From assembly GCA_012842725.1 (NCBI GenBank), contig DUSG01000057.1, forward strand, positions 1-31,209: a stretch of DNA of 31,209 bases, given 5' to 3'. Below the pieces are notes generated by a model. That model was given only the letters and a program-made list of their open reading frames with translations. It was not told the origin of the DNA and ran no database searches. Position 1 is the stretch's first letter, and each line of letters begins with the position of its first letter. Shown here piece by piece: positions 16,372-23,420 of the stretch. The position numbers and the translations under genes were made by a program. This DNA is from Clostridiales bacterium (GTDB lineage: Bacteria; Bacillota; Clostridia; Lutisporales; Lutisporaceae).

Positions 16372-16401
16372 CATTCAGTGGGGCTTAGGTCCCACTGAAT
16401 G
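16372..16401 (+). terminator. operon-end hairpin
   Basis: CATTCAGTGGG (16372-16382) pairs perfectly with CCCACTGAATG (16391-16401), 11 bp, loop of eight, followed by only TTT. It lies ten bases after the aminotransferase stop and probably terminates or trims the long operon transcript. Confidence 0.65.
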
Positions 16402-16464
16402 TTTGCCTAGTTCTTACTGTATTTCAAGATAAGTTCAACTTTAAATAACTGGAGGTATATTCAT

Positions 16465-16728
16465 ATGAAAGAGAAGAAGGTTATAGCAAAAGTCATAGAG
16501 GTGAGAGGTAAGGGTTGCGATTTAGGTATAAAGCTAGGTGATGAGTATGTAATAGATATAAACAAAAGTGATTTTTGCGGTTGGGCATATAATGCAATAT
16601 TCCCATATGCTTTTGCTTTAAAGTTTGGAGGTAGTTTCCCCTGGGAAAAGGAAGAAAACACAACCTGTGTAGCATGTCCTGACCCATATAATACTGTAGT
16701 TTTCAAGTTAACTGCAATGGATGAATAG
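16465..16728 (+). CDS. TIGR04076 family protein
   Basis: An 87-residue protein of the TIGR04076 family, function unknown. The family pattern is clear: IEVRGKGCDLGIKLGDEYVI, then FCGWAYNAIFPYAFALKFGG, SFPWE and VACPDPYNTVVF. Cysteines at 18, 38, 68 and 71 could bind a metal or cluster. An ACTGGAGG site precedes the ATG. It lies 14 bp before a flavin-reductase-like gene, so the two are probably an operon. Such small proteins often occur near redox enzymes in anaerobes, from memory only. Confidence 0.85.
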   Translation: MKEKKVIAKVIEVRGKGCDLGIKLGDEYVIDINKSDFCGWAYNAIFPYAFALKFGGSFPWEKEENTTCVACPDPYNTVVFKLTAMDE

Positions 16729-16742
16729 GAAGGTGTGAAAGT

Positions 16743-17360
16743 ATGAAAAAGGAAATGAAGAAAGAAGAACTTTTCAATAGCGTTTTCCTGTTACAGCCAA
16801 GTCGACCTATATTATGTACTACAATAAATGAGGACGGTACGGATCATATATCAACCTTCAGTTGGATAAATCCTGTATCTTATAAGCCTCCTAGGGTAGC
16901 ATTGGCGCTTCTTAACAAACCTAAAAAACAAAAAAGTCTAGAGAATATTGAAAGAACAGGTGAATTCGGGGTTAATATTCCAGATATGTCTATGATAGAA
17001 AAAATGGTCGAGTGTTCTTATTCAACTAAGTTTGGAGAAAACAAATTTGAACGATCCTGCTTTACAAGATTGCCGTCTGTCTATATTAAACCTCCATGCA
17101 TAGAAGAGGGTATGGCAAGCATGGAATGTAAAGTGTTAGATATGATTGATACCGGAGATCACACCTTGATTATTGCTGATATTATTTATGCAAGATATAA
17201 TGAAGAAGCTTACAGTCCTAATCTTCTTATTAAGATTCCTAAATTTAGACCGGTTATACATCTTCAGAACTTTAATCTGGAAAAATCTCAAGTCCATGTT
17301 TTTCTCTCTTCTGACAGTACAGAAACAGTAGAAGTACCTTACCCAACAAAAAAAGAATAG
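16743..17360 (+). CDS. flavin reductase-like (FMN-binding split barrel) protein
   Basis: A 205-residue split-barrel flavoprotein. Family features are PSRPILCTTINEDG near residue 19, the FMN-side SWINPVSYKPPRVALAL and the segment GEFGVNIP. Members either reduce free flavin with NAD(P)H or act as stand-alone FMN oxidoreductases in strict anaerobes. AGGAAGGTG precedes the ATG. No terminator is obvious after it; 17361-17480 is AT-rich and leads into the cggR promoter. Confidence 0.87.
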   Translation: MKKEMKKEELFNSVFLLQPSRPILCTTINEDGTDHISTFSWINPVSYKPPRVALALLNKPKKQKSLENIERTGEFGVNIPDMSMIEKMVECSYSTKFGENKFERSCFTRLPSVYIKPPCIEEGMASMECKVLDMIDTGDHTLIIADIIYARYNEEAYSPNLLIKIPKFRPVIHLQNFNLEKSQVHVFLSSDSTETVEVPYPTKKE

Positions 17361-17486
17361 AAAGAGTTTGGATGAATATTTCAGATGAAGACATTTTGTT
17401 ATAGATTTAGAGACTGAAAACATTGTATAGAAATAAATTATTATTAGTCTAAATCTGATTATATTTATTAAAAATAGATAATATTG

Positions 17487-17529
17487 TATAATCTAATTGG
17501 GACAAAAAATAACATTGGGACAAAAAATA
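17487..17529 (+). promoter_or_regulatory. cggR promoter -10 and tandem CggR operator
   Basis: TATAAT at 17487-17492 (with a weak TTTATT 17 bp upstream) is followed directly by two copies of TTGGGACAAAAAATA at 17497-17511 and 17515-17529, an 18-bp period. In Bacillus subtilis CggR binds tandem direct repeats containing CGGGAC downstream of its own promoter, so the shared GGGAC core, tandem arrangement and position mark this as the CggR operator. Fructose-1,6-bisphosphate is the inducer in the known system. Confidence 0.8.
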
Positions 17530-17547
17530 TCCCATAGGAGGTTTGTC

Positions 17548-18573
17548 ATGTATGATTTTATAGAATTACAAAAGAAAATAGCGCCTGAAATATCTGTTAT
17601 TTTAGAAAAAAGATATTCTATTCTACTGACAATCAGATATAACCAACCAATTGGCAGACGTGGTATTGCTAATTTATTAGGAGAAACTGAAAGGTGGGTA
17701 AGGAGTGAGTTAGACACTTTAAGAAAGCTAAATCTAATAATAGTTCAACCTTCAGGCATGCATGTAACGGAAGAAGGAGAGGAAATATTAAGTGAACTGT
17801 CGATATATATGGAAGAGCTTAAAGGATTGAAAAAATTATCTAAAAGATTAGAACAAATGCTAGGTGTTAAAAAAGTCATTATTATTCCCGGTGATTGCGA
17901 AAAAAGACCTGAAGTGTTGAAGGAAATGGGAAGAAGAGCATTTGAATGTATAAAAGAACATATTAACGACCATTCTATAATCGCAGTAACCGGAGGCACT
18001 TCAACCATGGCCGTCGCAGAAAACGCAAGAAAAGTAGACAAAAAGAAAATAACTGTAGTGCCTGCTACCGGCGGTTATAGCGGAAGACATGCAACGCAGG
18101 CTAATGCAGTAGCTGAAAAACTTGCAAATAACATGAATGCGGATTATTACCCATTATATCTGCCGCAGAATATAAATAAAGAAATGCTGGATACGATGTT
18201 GGCTGATACAAACATATCAAAAGTAATAGATTTGATAAACAGGGTAGACATTTTCATTTTTGGCTTGAGTAATTTTGAACAAATAGCAGAAAAGAGAAAA
18301 TTAGATAGTGATTTGTATAATTATTTAAAAAGCAAAGGTGCTTTTGCAGAGGCTTTTGGTCATTACTTTGACAAAAATGGTGAGGTGGTGCACAAAAGCG
18401 GTAGTGTCGGTATAAAACTTGAACAATGTGAAAATATAAGCACTGTCATATGTATTGCAGGGGGTTTAGCGAAAGCTGAAGCGATAATTTCAATCAATAG
18501 AGGGAAAAAAAATATTCTGATTACTGATGAAAAGACTGGTGAACAAATATATAATATAATGAGGGGAGAATAA
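17548..18573 (+). CDS. cggR: central glycolytic genes regulator
   Basis: Repressor of the gapA operon, 341 aa, SorC/DeoR-like. The N-terminal DNA-binding domain covers about residues 1-80 (RYNQPIGRRGIANLLGETERWVRSELDTL). The C-terminal sugar-phosphate domain follows, with AVTGGTSTMAVAEN and VVPATGGYSGRHATQANAVA, the phosphate-binding loops of this family. ATG 17548 was chosen because GGAGG lies upstream; an in-frame TTG at 17497 falls inside the operator. The gap to gapA is 3 bp. Expected behaviour is repression relieved by fructose-1,6-bisphosphate. Confidence 0.95.
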   Translation: MYDFIELQKKIAPEISVILEKRYSILLTIRYNQPIGRRGIANLLGETERWVRSELDTLRKLNLIIVQPSGMHVTEEGEEILSELSIYMEELKGLKKLSKRLEQMLGVKKVIIIPGDCEKRPEVLKEMGRRAFECIKEHINDHSIIAVTGGTSTMAVAENARKVDKKKITVVPATGGYSGRHATQANAVAEKLANNMNADYYPLYLPQNINKEMLDTMLADTNISKVIDLINRVDIFIFGLSNFEQIAEKRKLDSDLYNYLKSKGAFAEAFGHYFDKNGEVVHKSGSVGIKLEQCENISTVICIAGGLAKAEAIISINRGKKNILITDEKTGEQIYNIMRGE

Positions 18574-18576
18574 AAT

Positions 18577-19584
18577 ATGGCTGTTAAAGTAGGGATAAAC
18601 GGTTTTGGAAGAATTGGAAGGCCTGTTTTCAAAATTATTCAGGAGAAATTTACTAAGGAAATCGAAATAGCATTGATAAATGATCTGACGGATCCTGAAA
18701 CACTTGCTCATTTATTGAAATACGACAGTACTTATGGGATATATGATAAAGATATAGAAGCTGATGATGACCATATTATTGTAGAGGGAAATAAAATAAA
18801 AATAAGTGCTGAAGCTAATCCGGAGAACATTAAATGGCGTGATTATGGCGTAGATGTTGTTATAGAATCTACAGGTAAGTTTGTAAAAAAAGAAGATGCC
18901 ATGGCTCATATTCGCGGAGGTGCAAAGAAGGTTATTATATCTTCTCCGGCAAAGGATGAAGATATAACTATTGTGATGGGTGTCAATGAAAATAAATATA
19001 TTCCGGAATCACACAATATTATTTCTAATGCTTCTTGCACTACAAACTGTCTTGCTCCAATAGTAAAAGTCATACATGAAGCTTTTGGTATAAAGAAAGG
19101 GTTTATGACTACAGTACATTCCTATACAAATGATCAAAGGATATTAGATTTACCTCATAAAGATTTAAGAAGATCAAGAGCTGCAGCGTTATCTATTATA
19201 CCAACTACAACAGGAGCTGCTAAGGCGGTTTCCTTGGTAATGCCGGAGATGAAGGGCAAACTGACTGGATTGGCTATGCGTGTTCCTACACCTACTGTAT
19301 CTGTTGTAGATTTTGTTGCAGTTGTGGAAAAACAGACAAACAAAGAGGAATTAAACAGAGTTTTGAAAGATGCTTCTGAAAGTAGTATGAAAGGCATAAT
19401 AGAATATTGTGAAAAACCGCTTGTATCAATAGATTTTAAAGGCAATCCTCATTCAGCCATAATCGATTCGTTGTCTACTATGGTATTGGATGATATGATA
19501 AAAGTTGTAGCTTGGTACGATAATGAATGGGGGTACTCCAATAGATTAGTTGATTTGGTCAAATATATAGCTGAAAGGCTATAA
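18577..19584 (+). CDS. gapA: glyceraldehyde-3-phosphate dehydrogenase
   Basis: Phosphorylating GAPDH, 335 aa. NAD is bound by GINGFGRIGRP; the catalytic cysteine is C154 in SNASCTTNC and the base is H181 (TTVHSYTND). D36 after the second beta strand (LINDLTD) indicates NAD rather than NADP preference, i.e. the glycolytic type. GAGGGGAG precedes the ATG, and the gene is coupled to cggR. It also uses the glyceraldehyde-3-phosphate that would be produced by the KDPG aldolase earlier in the window. Confidence 0.98.
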   Translation: MAVKVGINGFGRIGRPVFKIIQEKFTKEIEIALINDLTDPETLAHLLKYDSTYGIYDKDIEADDDHIIVEGNKIKISAEANPENIKWRDYGVDVVIESTGKFVKKEDAMAHIRGGAKKVIISSPAKDEDITIVMGVNENKYIPESHNIISNASCTTNCLAPIVKVIHEAFGIKKGFMTTVHSYTNDQRILDLPHKDLRRSRAAALSIIPTTTGAAKAVSLVMPEMKGKLTGLAMRVPTPTVSVVDFVAVVEKQTNKEELNRVLKDASESSMKGIIEYCEKPLVSIDFKGNPHSAIIDSLSTMVLDDMIKVVAWYDNEWGYSNRLVDLVKYIAERL

Positions 19585-19630
19585 TGCTTATTATTTTATA
19601 ATAATAGTTAAATGTATTGGAGGTACAGGA

Positions 19631-20818
19631 ATGTTAAATAAAAGAACTGTTGAAGATCTGGAGGTCAAGAGTAAAAAAGTTCTGGTAAGGGTTGACTTCA
19701 ACGTACCTATGGATGAGAAAGGCAAAATAACTGATGATAGGAGGATAAGAGAAGCCCTTCCTACAATTAATTATTTAAAGGATAAGGGAGCCAGAGTAAT
19801 ACTTATGTCTCATCTGGGGAGACCTAAAGGAAAAGTCAACCCTCAATATTCATTGAAGCCGGTTGCAAGGAGACTTTCAGAATTGATGGGTCAACCAGTT
19901 ATTATGTGCGAGGATGTAGTAGGAGAAGACGCGCATAAAAAATCGGAAGCGTTAAAAGATGGCGAAGTGATGCTTCTTGAGAATGTTAGATTCCATGCAG
20001 AAGAGGAGAAAAATGACCCTGAGTTTGCAAAGAAGCTTTCAGAATTGGGCGAATTATATGTGAATGATGCTTTTGGTACTGCACATAGGGCTCATGCTTC
20101 TACTGCAGGAGTGGCGGACTACCTACCTTCAGCCGTTGGATTTTTAATAAAAAAGGAATTGGATGTAATGGGAAAAGTTTTATCAAATCCGGAGAGACCA
20201 TTTGTAGCCATATTGGGTGGTGCCAAGGTATCTGACAAGATAGGCGTTATTAAAAATCTTATTGATAAGGTAGATACCCTTCTAATAGGCGGAGGTATGG
20301 CTTTTACTTTCTTTAAAGCTTTAGGCAGGGAAGTAGGAAAGTCCGTTTTGGAAGAAGATAAGGTTGAACTGGCTAGCGAACTACTGAAGAAAGCAGAATT
20401 AAAAGGTATAAAACTTTTGCTGCCTGTTGATATTGTAGCTGCAAAAGAGTTCAAGGCAGATGCAGAACATATGACTGTTGAATCTAACGAAATCCCAGGA
20501 GATTATATGGGTCTGGATATTGGAGAAAAAACTCAAAAAATATACAGTGAAATAATTGAGAATGCAAAAACGGTTGTATGGAACGGACCTATGGGTGTAT
20601 TTGAGATGCCTGCATTTTCAAAAGGTACATATGCTATAGCGGAAGCTATGTCAAAAGTTAACGGAACTACCATAATAGGTGGAGGAGATTCTGCTGCTGC
20701 TGTTGAACAACTCGGTTTTGGAGACAAGATGACCCATATATCCACCGGTGGAGGAGCTTCCTTAGAATTCCTAGAGGGCAAGACCTTACCAGGTATTGCT
20801 GTAATTAACGACAAATAG
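19631..20818 (+). CDS. pgk: phosphoglycerate kinase
   Basis: Converts 1,3-bisphosphoglycerate + ADP to 3-phosphoglycerate + ATP; 395 aa, full length. Signature VLVRVDFNVP near residue 18, substrate-binding LMSHLGRPKG and LLENVRFHAEEE, nucleotide-side GGAKVSDKIGV and C-terminal GGGDSAAAVEQLG are all present. TTGGAGGTAC precedes the ATG. The intergenic 19585-19618 contains only an AT-rich dyad. Confidence 0.98.
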   Translation: MLNKRTVEDLEVKSKKVLVRVDFNVPMDEKGKITDDRRIREALPTINYLKDKGARVILMSHLGRPKGKVNPQYSLKPVARRLSELMGQPVIMCEDVVGEDAHKKSEALKDGEVMLLENVRFHAEEEKNDPEFAKKLSELGELYVNDAFGTAHRAHASTAGVADYLPSAVGFLIKKELDVMGKVLSNPERPFVAILGGAKVSDKIGVIKNLIDKVDTLLIGGGMAFTFFKALGREVGKSVLEEDKVELASELLKKAELKGIKLLLPVDIVAAKEFKADAEHMTVESNEIPGDYMGLDIGEKTQKIYSEIIENAKTVVWNGPMGVFEMPAFSKGTYAIAEAMSKVNGTTIIGGGDSAAAVEQLGFGDKMTHISTGGGASLEFLEGKTLPGIAVINDK

Positions 20819-20836
20819 AATAATATGGTTGACAGT

Positions 20837-20872
20837 CATTCTCCATAATCAGATAATAGATTATGGAGAATG
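20837..20872 (+). terminator. perfect 14-bp hairpin between pgk and tpiA
   Basis: CATTCTCCATAATC (20837-20850) is exactly complementary to GATTATGGAGAATG (20859-20872), loop of eight, followed by GTTTTATAAGGAG. It looks like a terminator or partial attenuator, but tpiA begins only 21 bases later with its ribosome site directly after the stem, so it more likely processes or tunes the operon mRNA. Confidence 0.6.
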
Positions 20873-20893
20873 GTTTTATAAGGAGTGAAAAAA

Positions 20894-21640
20894 TTGAGAC
20901 AGCCTATAATAGCAGGCAACTGGAAAATGAACAATACGATAGAAGAAGCAAAAAATCTGATTAAAAACTTGCTGCCATTGATTGAAAAAAGAGATAGGGA
21001 AGTTATCGTATGTCCTAGTTTTGTCTGTCTATCTGAAGTAGCAAAACTTCTGCAAGGTTCAGAAGTTGCTTTAGGTGCTCAAAACATGCACTATGAAGAT
21101 AAAGGTGCCTATACAGGAGAAGTTTCACCGGTATTTCTTAAGGAAATAGGAGTATCCTATGTTATAATTGGACACTCCGAAAGAAGGCATATATTTGGAG
21201 AAAAAGATGAATTCATCAATAAAAAAGTAAGATCCGCTTTGGAACATGGATTAAGTCCGATACTATGTGTAGGAGAAACATTGGAAGAGAGAGAAAAAGG
21301 TGTTACATATGAAGTCATTAAAAATCAAATTTATGGTGGGCTATCAGGTTTAATAAGTGAAAATGTGGCAAAACTTGTAATAGCCTATGAACCAGTGTGG
21401 GCTATAGGTACCGGAAAAAATGCGACAAAAGAAGATGCCAATGATGTTATATCTTTTATTAGAAAACTTTTATATGAAAAGTTTGATAAAACAGTTGGAG
21501 ACAATACGAGAATACTGTATGGTGGTAGCGTAAAACCAAGCAACATTAAGGATTTCATGGATATGGATGAAATAGATGGTGCATTGGTTGGAGGAGCCAG
21601 TCTCAATGCAGAAGATTTTTCAAGAATAGCAAATTACTAA
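20894..21640 (+). CDS. tpiA: triosephosphate isomerase
   Basis: Interconverts dihydroxyacetone phosphate and glyceraldehyde-3-phosphate; 248 aa. Catalytic residues are K11 (AGNWKMN), H94 (IIGHSERR) and E166 (AYEPVWAIGTG). The phosphate loop LYGGSVKPSN is present. The start is a TTG at 20894, giving MRQPIIAGNWKM as in other family members; AGGAG at 20881-20885 is eight bases upstream. An in-frame GTG at 20885 overlaps that site and would add three residues. Confidence 0.97.
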   Translation: MRQPIIAGNWKMNNTIEEAKNLIKNLLPLIEKRDREVIVCPSFVCLSEVAKLLQGSEVALGAQNMHYEDKGAYTGEVSPVFLKEIGVSYVIIGHSERRHIFGEKDEFINKKVRSALEHGLSPILCVGETLEEREKGVTYEVIKNQIYGGLSGLISENVAKLVIAYEPVWAIGTGKNATKEDANDVISFIRKLLYEKFDKTVGDNTRILYGGSVKPSNIKDFMDMDEIDGALVGGASLNAEDFSRIANY

Positions 21641-21657
21641 GTAGGAAGGTGTGTTTA

Positions 21658-22950
21658 ATGTCAGCAATTATAGATATAAAAGCAAGAGAAATCTTGGATT
21701 CAAGGGGAAACCCTACTGTTGAGGTTGAAGTGGAACTGGAAAGCGGAGCTTTTGGTAGAGCTGCCGTTCCGTCCGGTGCTTCTACTGGTGCTTTTGAAGC
21801 TATAGAGTTAAGGGATGGGGATAAAGAAAGGTATTTAGGAAAAGGTGTACTTAAAGCCGTAGAAAATGTAAATGAAGCCATATCACCTGAATTAATAGGA
21901 ATGGAAGCCCAGAATCAGGTGGAAATAGATGAACTTTTGATAAAGCTTGATGGTACCCCAAACAAGGCTAAGTTAGGTGCCAACGCAATGCTTGGAGTAT
22001 CTTTGGCAGTTGCCCATGCAGCAGCAGCTGAAGCTCAATTACCACTGTATCAATACATAGGTGGAGTAAATGCAAAGATTCTCCCTGTTCCAATGATGAA
22101 CATACTGAATGGCGGCAAGCATGCAGACAATAATGTAGATATACAGGAATTCATGGTAATGCCGGTGGGAGCAACAAGTTTCAGAGAAGCCCTTAGAATG
22201 TGTGCAGAAGTATTCCACAATCTAAAATCCGTTCTGAAAGGAAGAGGATATAATACAGCAGTTGGAGATGAAGGCGGATTCGCTCCAAACTTAACCTCAA
22301 ATGAAGAAGCGTTGGAGGTTATAGTTGAAGCTGTAAATAAGGCAGGTTACAAGCCTGGTGAAGATATTTACATAGCAATAGATGCGGCTGCAACGGAAAT
22401 GTATAAAGAAGACGGATTGTATCATTTAGAAGGAGAAGGCGTTGTAAAGACAGCAGAAGAAATGGTCGCATATTATGAGGATTTGGTTAAAAGATACCCA
22501 ATCATATCCATAGAAGATGGGTTAGCTGAAGAAGATTGGGACGGATGGAAACTGATGACTGACAGACTTGGAGATAAAATACAGATTGTTGGAGATGACT
22601 TATTTGTAACAAATACTAACAGACTTTCAAAGGGTATAGAAAGAGGAGTTGCTAACTCAATTCTCATTAAGTTGAATCAGATTGGAACTTTGACAGAGAC
22701 ACTTGATGCCATACAAATGGCAAACAGAGCCGGGTATACAGCAGTAGTATCCCATAGATCAGGAGAAACAGAAGATGTAACAATTGCAGATTTGGTCGTA
22801 GCTGTAAATGCAGGCCAAATAAAAACCGGAGCGCCTTCAAGGACAGACAGGGTTGCAAAATATAATCAATTATTAAGAATTGAAGAATGGCTAGGTTCCA
22901 TGGCCAAATATGCCGGAATGAATGCTTTTTTCTCAATAAATAAAAAGTAG
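21658..22950 (+). CDS. eno: enolase
   Basis: Dehydrates 2-phosphoglycerate to phosphoenolpyruvate; 430 aa, full length. IKAREILDSRGNPTVEVEV at the N-terminus, the mobile loop SGASTGAFEA, metal-binding region ISIEDGLAEEDW and VGDDLFVTN, catalytic lysine in LIKLNQIGT and the loop SHRSGETED are all typical. ATG 21658 was chosen because AGGAAGGTG lies upstream; an in-frame GTG at 21649 overlaps it. It directly follows tpiA; the phosphoglycerate mutase gene usually found between them in related operons is absent. Confidence 0.98.
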   Translation: MSAIIDIKAREILDSRGNPTVEVEVELESGAFGRAAVPSGASTGAFEAIELRDGDKERYLGKGVLKAVENVNEAISPELIGMEAQNQVEIDELLIKLDGTPNKAKLGANAMLGVSLAVAHAAAAEAQLPLYQYIGGVNAKILPVPMMNILNGGKHADNNVDIQEFMVMPVGATSFREALRMCAEVFHNLKSVLKGRGYNTAVGDEGGFAPNLTSNEEALEVIVEAVNKAGYKPGEDIYIAIDAAATEMYKEDGLYHLEGEGVVKTAEEMVAYYEDLVKRYPIISIEDGLAEEDWDGWKLMTDRLGDKIQIVGDDLFVTNTNRLSKGIERGVANSILIKLNQIGTLTETLDAIQMANRAGYTAVVSHRSGETEDVTIADLVVAVNAGQIKTGAPSRTDRVAKYNQLLRIEEWLGSMAKYAGMNAFFSINKK

Positions 22951-22975
22951 ATGTATAATTTGTCCAAGAAATATT

Positions 22976-23009
22976 AATAATAGGGGGTAGAATTGCTCCC
23001 CCTGTTATT
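22976..23009 (+). terminator. hairpin after eno
   Basis: AATAATAGGGGG (22976-22987) pairs with CCCCCTGTTATT (22998-23009), 12 pairs including a T-G wobble, loop of ten. A G:C-rich core with only a weak T stretch afterwards; it probably ends the glycolytic operon. Confidence 0.6.
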
Positions 23010-23036
23010 GTAATTTATGATCCATTATGCTAAAAT
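23008..23036 (+). promoter_or_regulatory. probable secG promoter
   Basis: TTGTAA (23008-23013), 17-bp spacer and TAAAAT (23031-23036) preceded by TGC, an extended -10. The -35 matches four of six consensus bases. It lies directly after the eno hairpin and about 35 bp before the secG ATG. Confidence 0.5.
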
Positions 23037-23070
23037 TACTATGTTAAACCCTTATGATGGGAGGTGCAGC

Positions 23071-23301
23071 ATGAGAATATTCTTAATAATTATCCAGTTT
23101 ATTGTATGTATTACACTGATAGTCAGTGTATTACTTCAACCAGGTAAAAGTGCCGGTTTGTCAGGTTCAATAGCTGGTGGCGCAGAGCAATTGTTTGGAA
23201 AGCAAAGGAGCAAAGGCTTCGAAGCTTTATTTGCTAAAGTAACTACTGTTTCTGCCATATTATTTATGATTGTATCAGTTATGTTAGTTGCTGTAAAATA
23301 A
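23071..23301 (+). CDS. secG: preprotein translocase subunit SecG
   Basis: Small accessory subunit of the SecYEG channel, 76 aa. Two membrane helices (about residues 3-22 and 53-75) flank the cytoplasmic loop with LLQPGKSAGLSGSIAGGAEQLFG, the SecG signature. ATG 23071 follows GGGAGGTG; an upstream in-frame ATG at 23017 lies before the likely transcription start. In Bacillus and streptococci secG is close to rnr-smpB; here about 4 kb of other genes separate them. Confidence 0.95.
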   Translation: MRIFLIIIQFIVCITLIVSVLLQPGKSAGLSGSIAGGAEQLFGKQRSKGFEALFAKVTTVSAILFMIVSVMLVAVK

Positions 23302-23325
23302 CTAAGCAAACAGTATATACTTGCA

Positions 23326-23352
23326 ATTTGCCTGGCTCATAGTCAGGTGAAT
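23326..23352 (+). terminator. hairpin between secG and the pyrophosphatase gene
   Basis: ATTTGCCTGGCT (23326-23337) and AGTCAGGTGAAT (23341-23352) can pair along 12 positions with three wobble pairs around a CAT loop. A short TTAT follows. It is a weak terminator candidate; I see no convincing promoter for the next gene in the remaining 68 bases. Confidence 0.4.
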
Positions 23353-23420
23353 TTATGTATAAAGAGCTTTTTTACGGAAGAAAAGTTTATAGCAGACAGA
23401 TAAGAGGAGGTTAATAGGAA

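Noticed and set aside
17497..17547. N-terminal extension of CggR from TTG 17497
   Set aside because: It translates the operator repeats, lies after the -10 with no ribosome site, while ATG 17548 has GGAGG.
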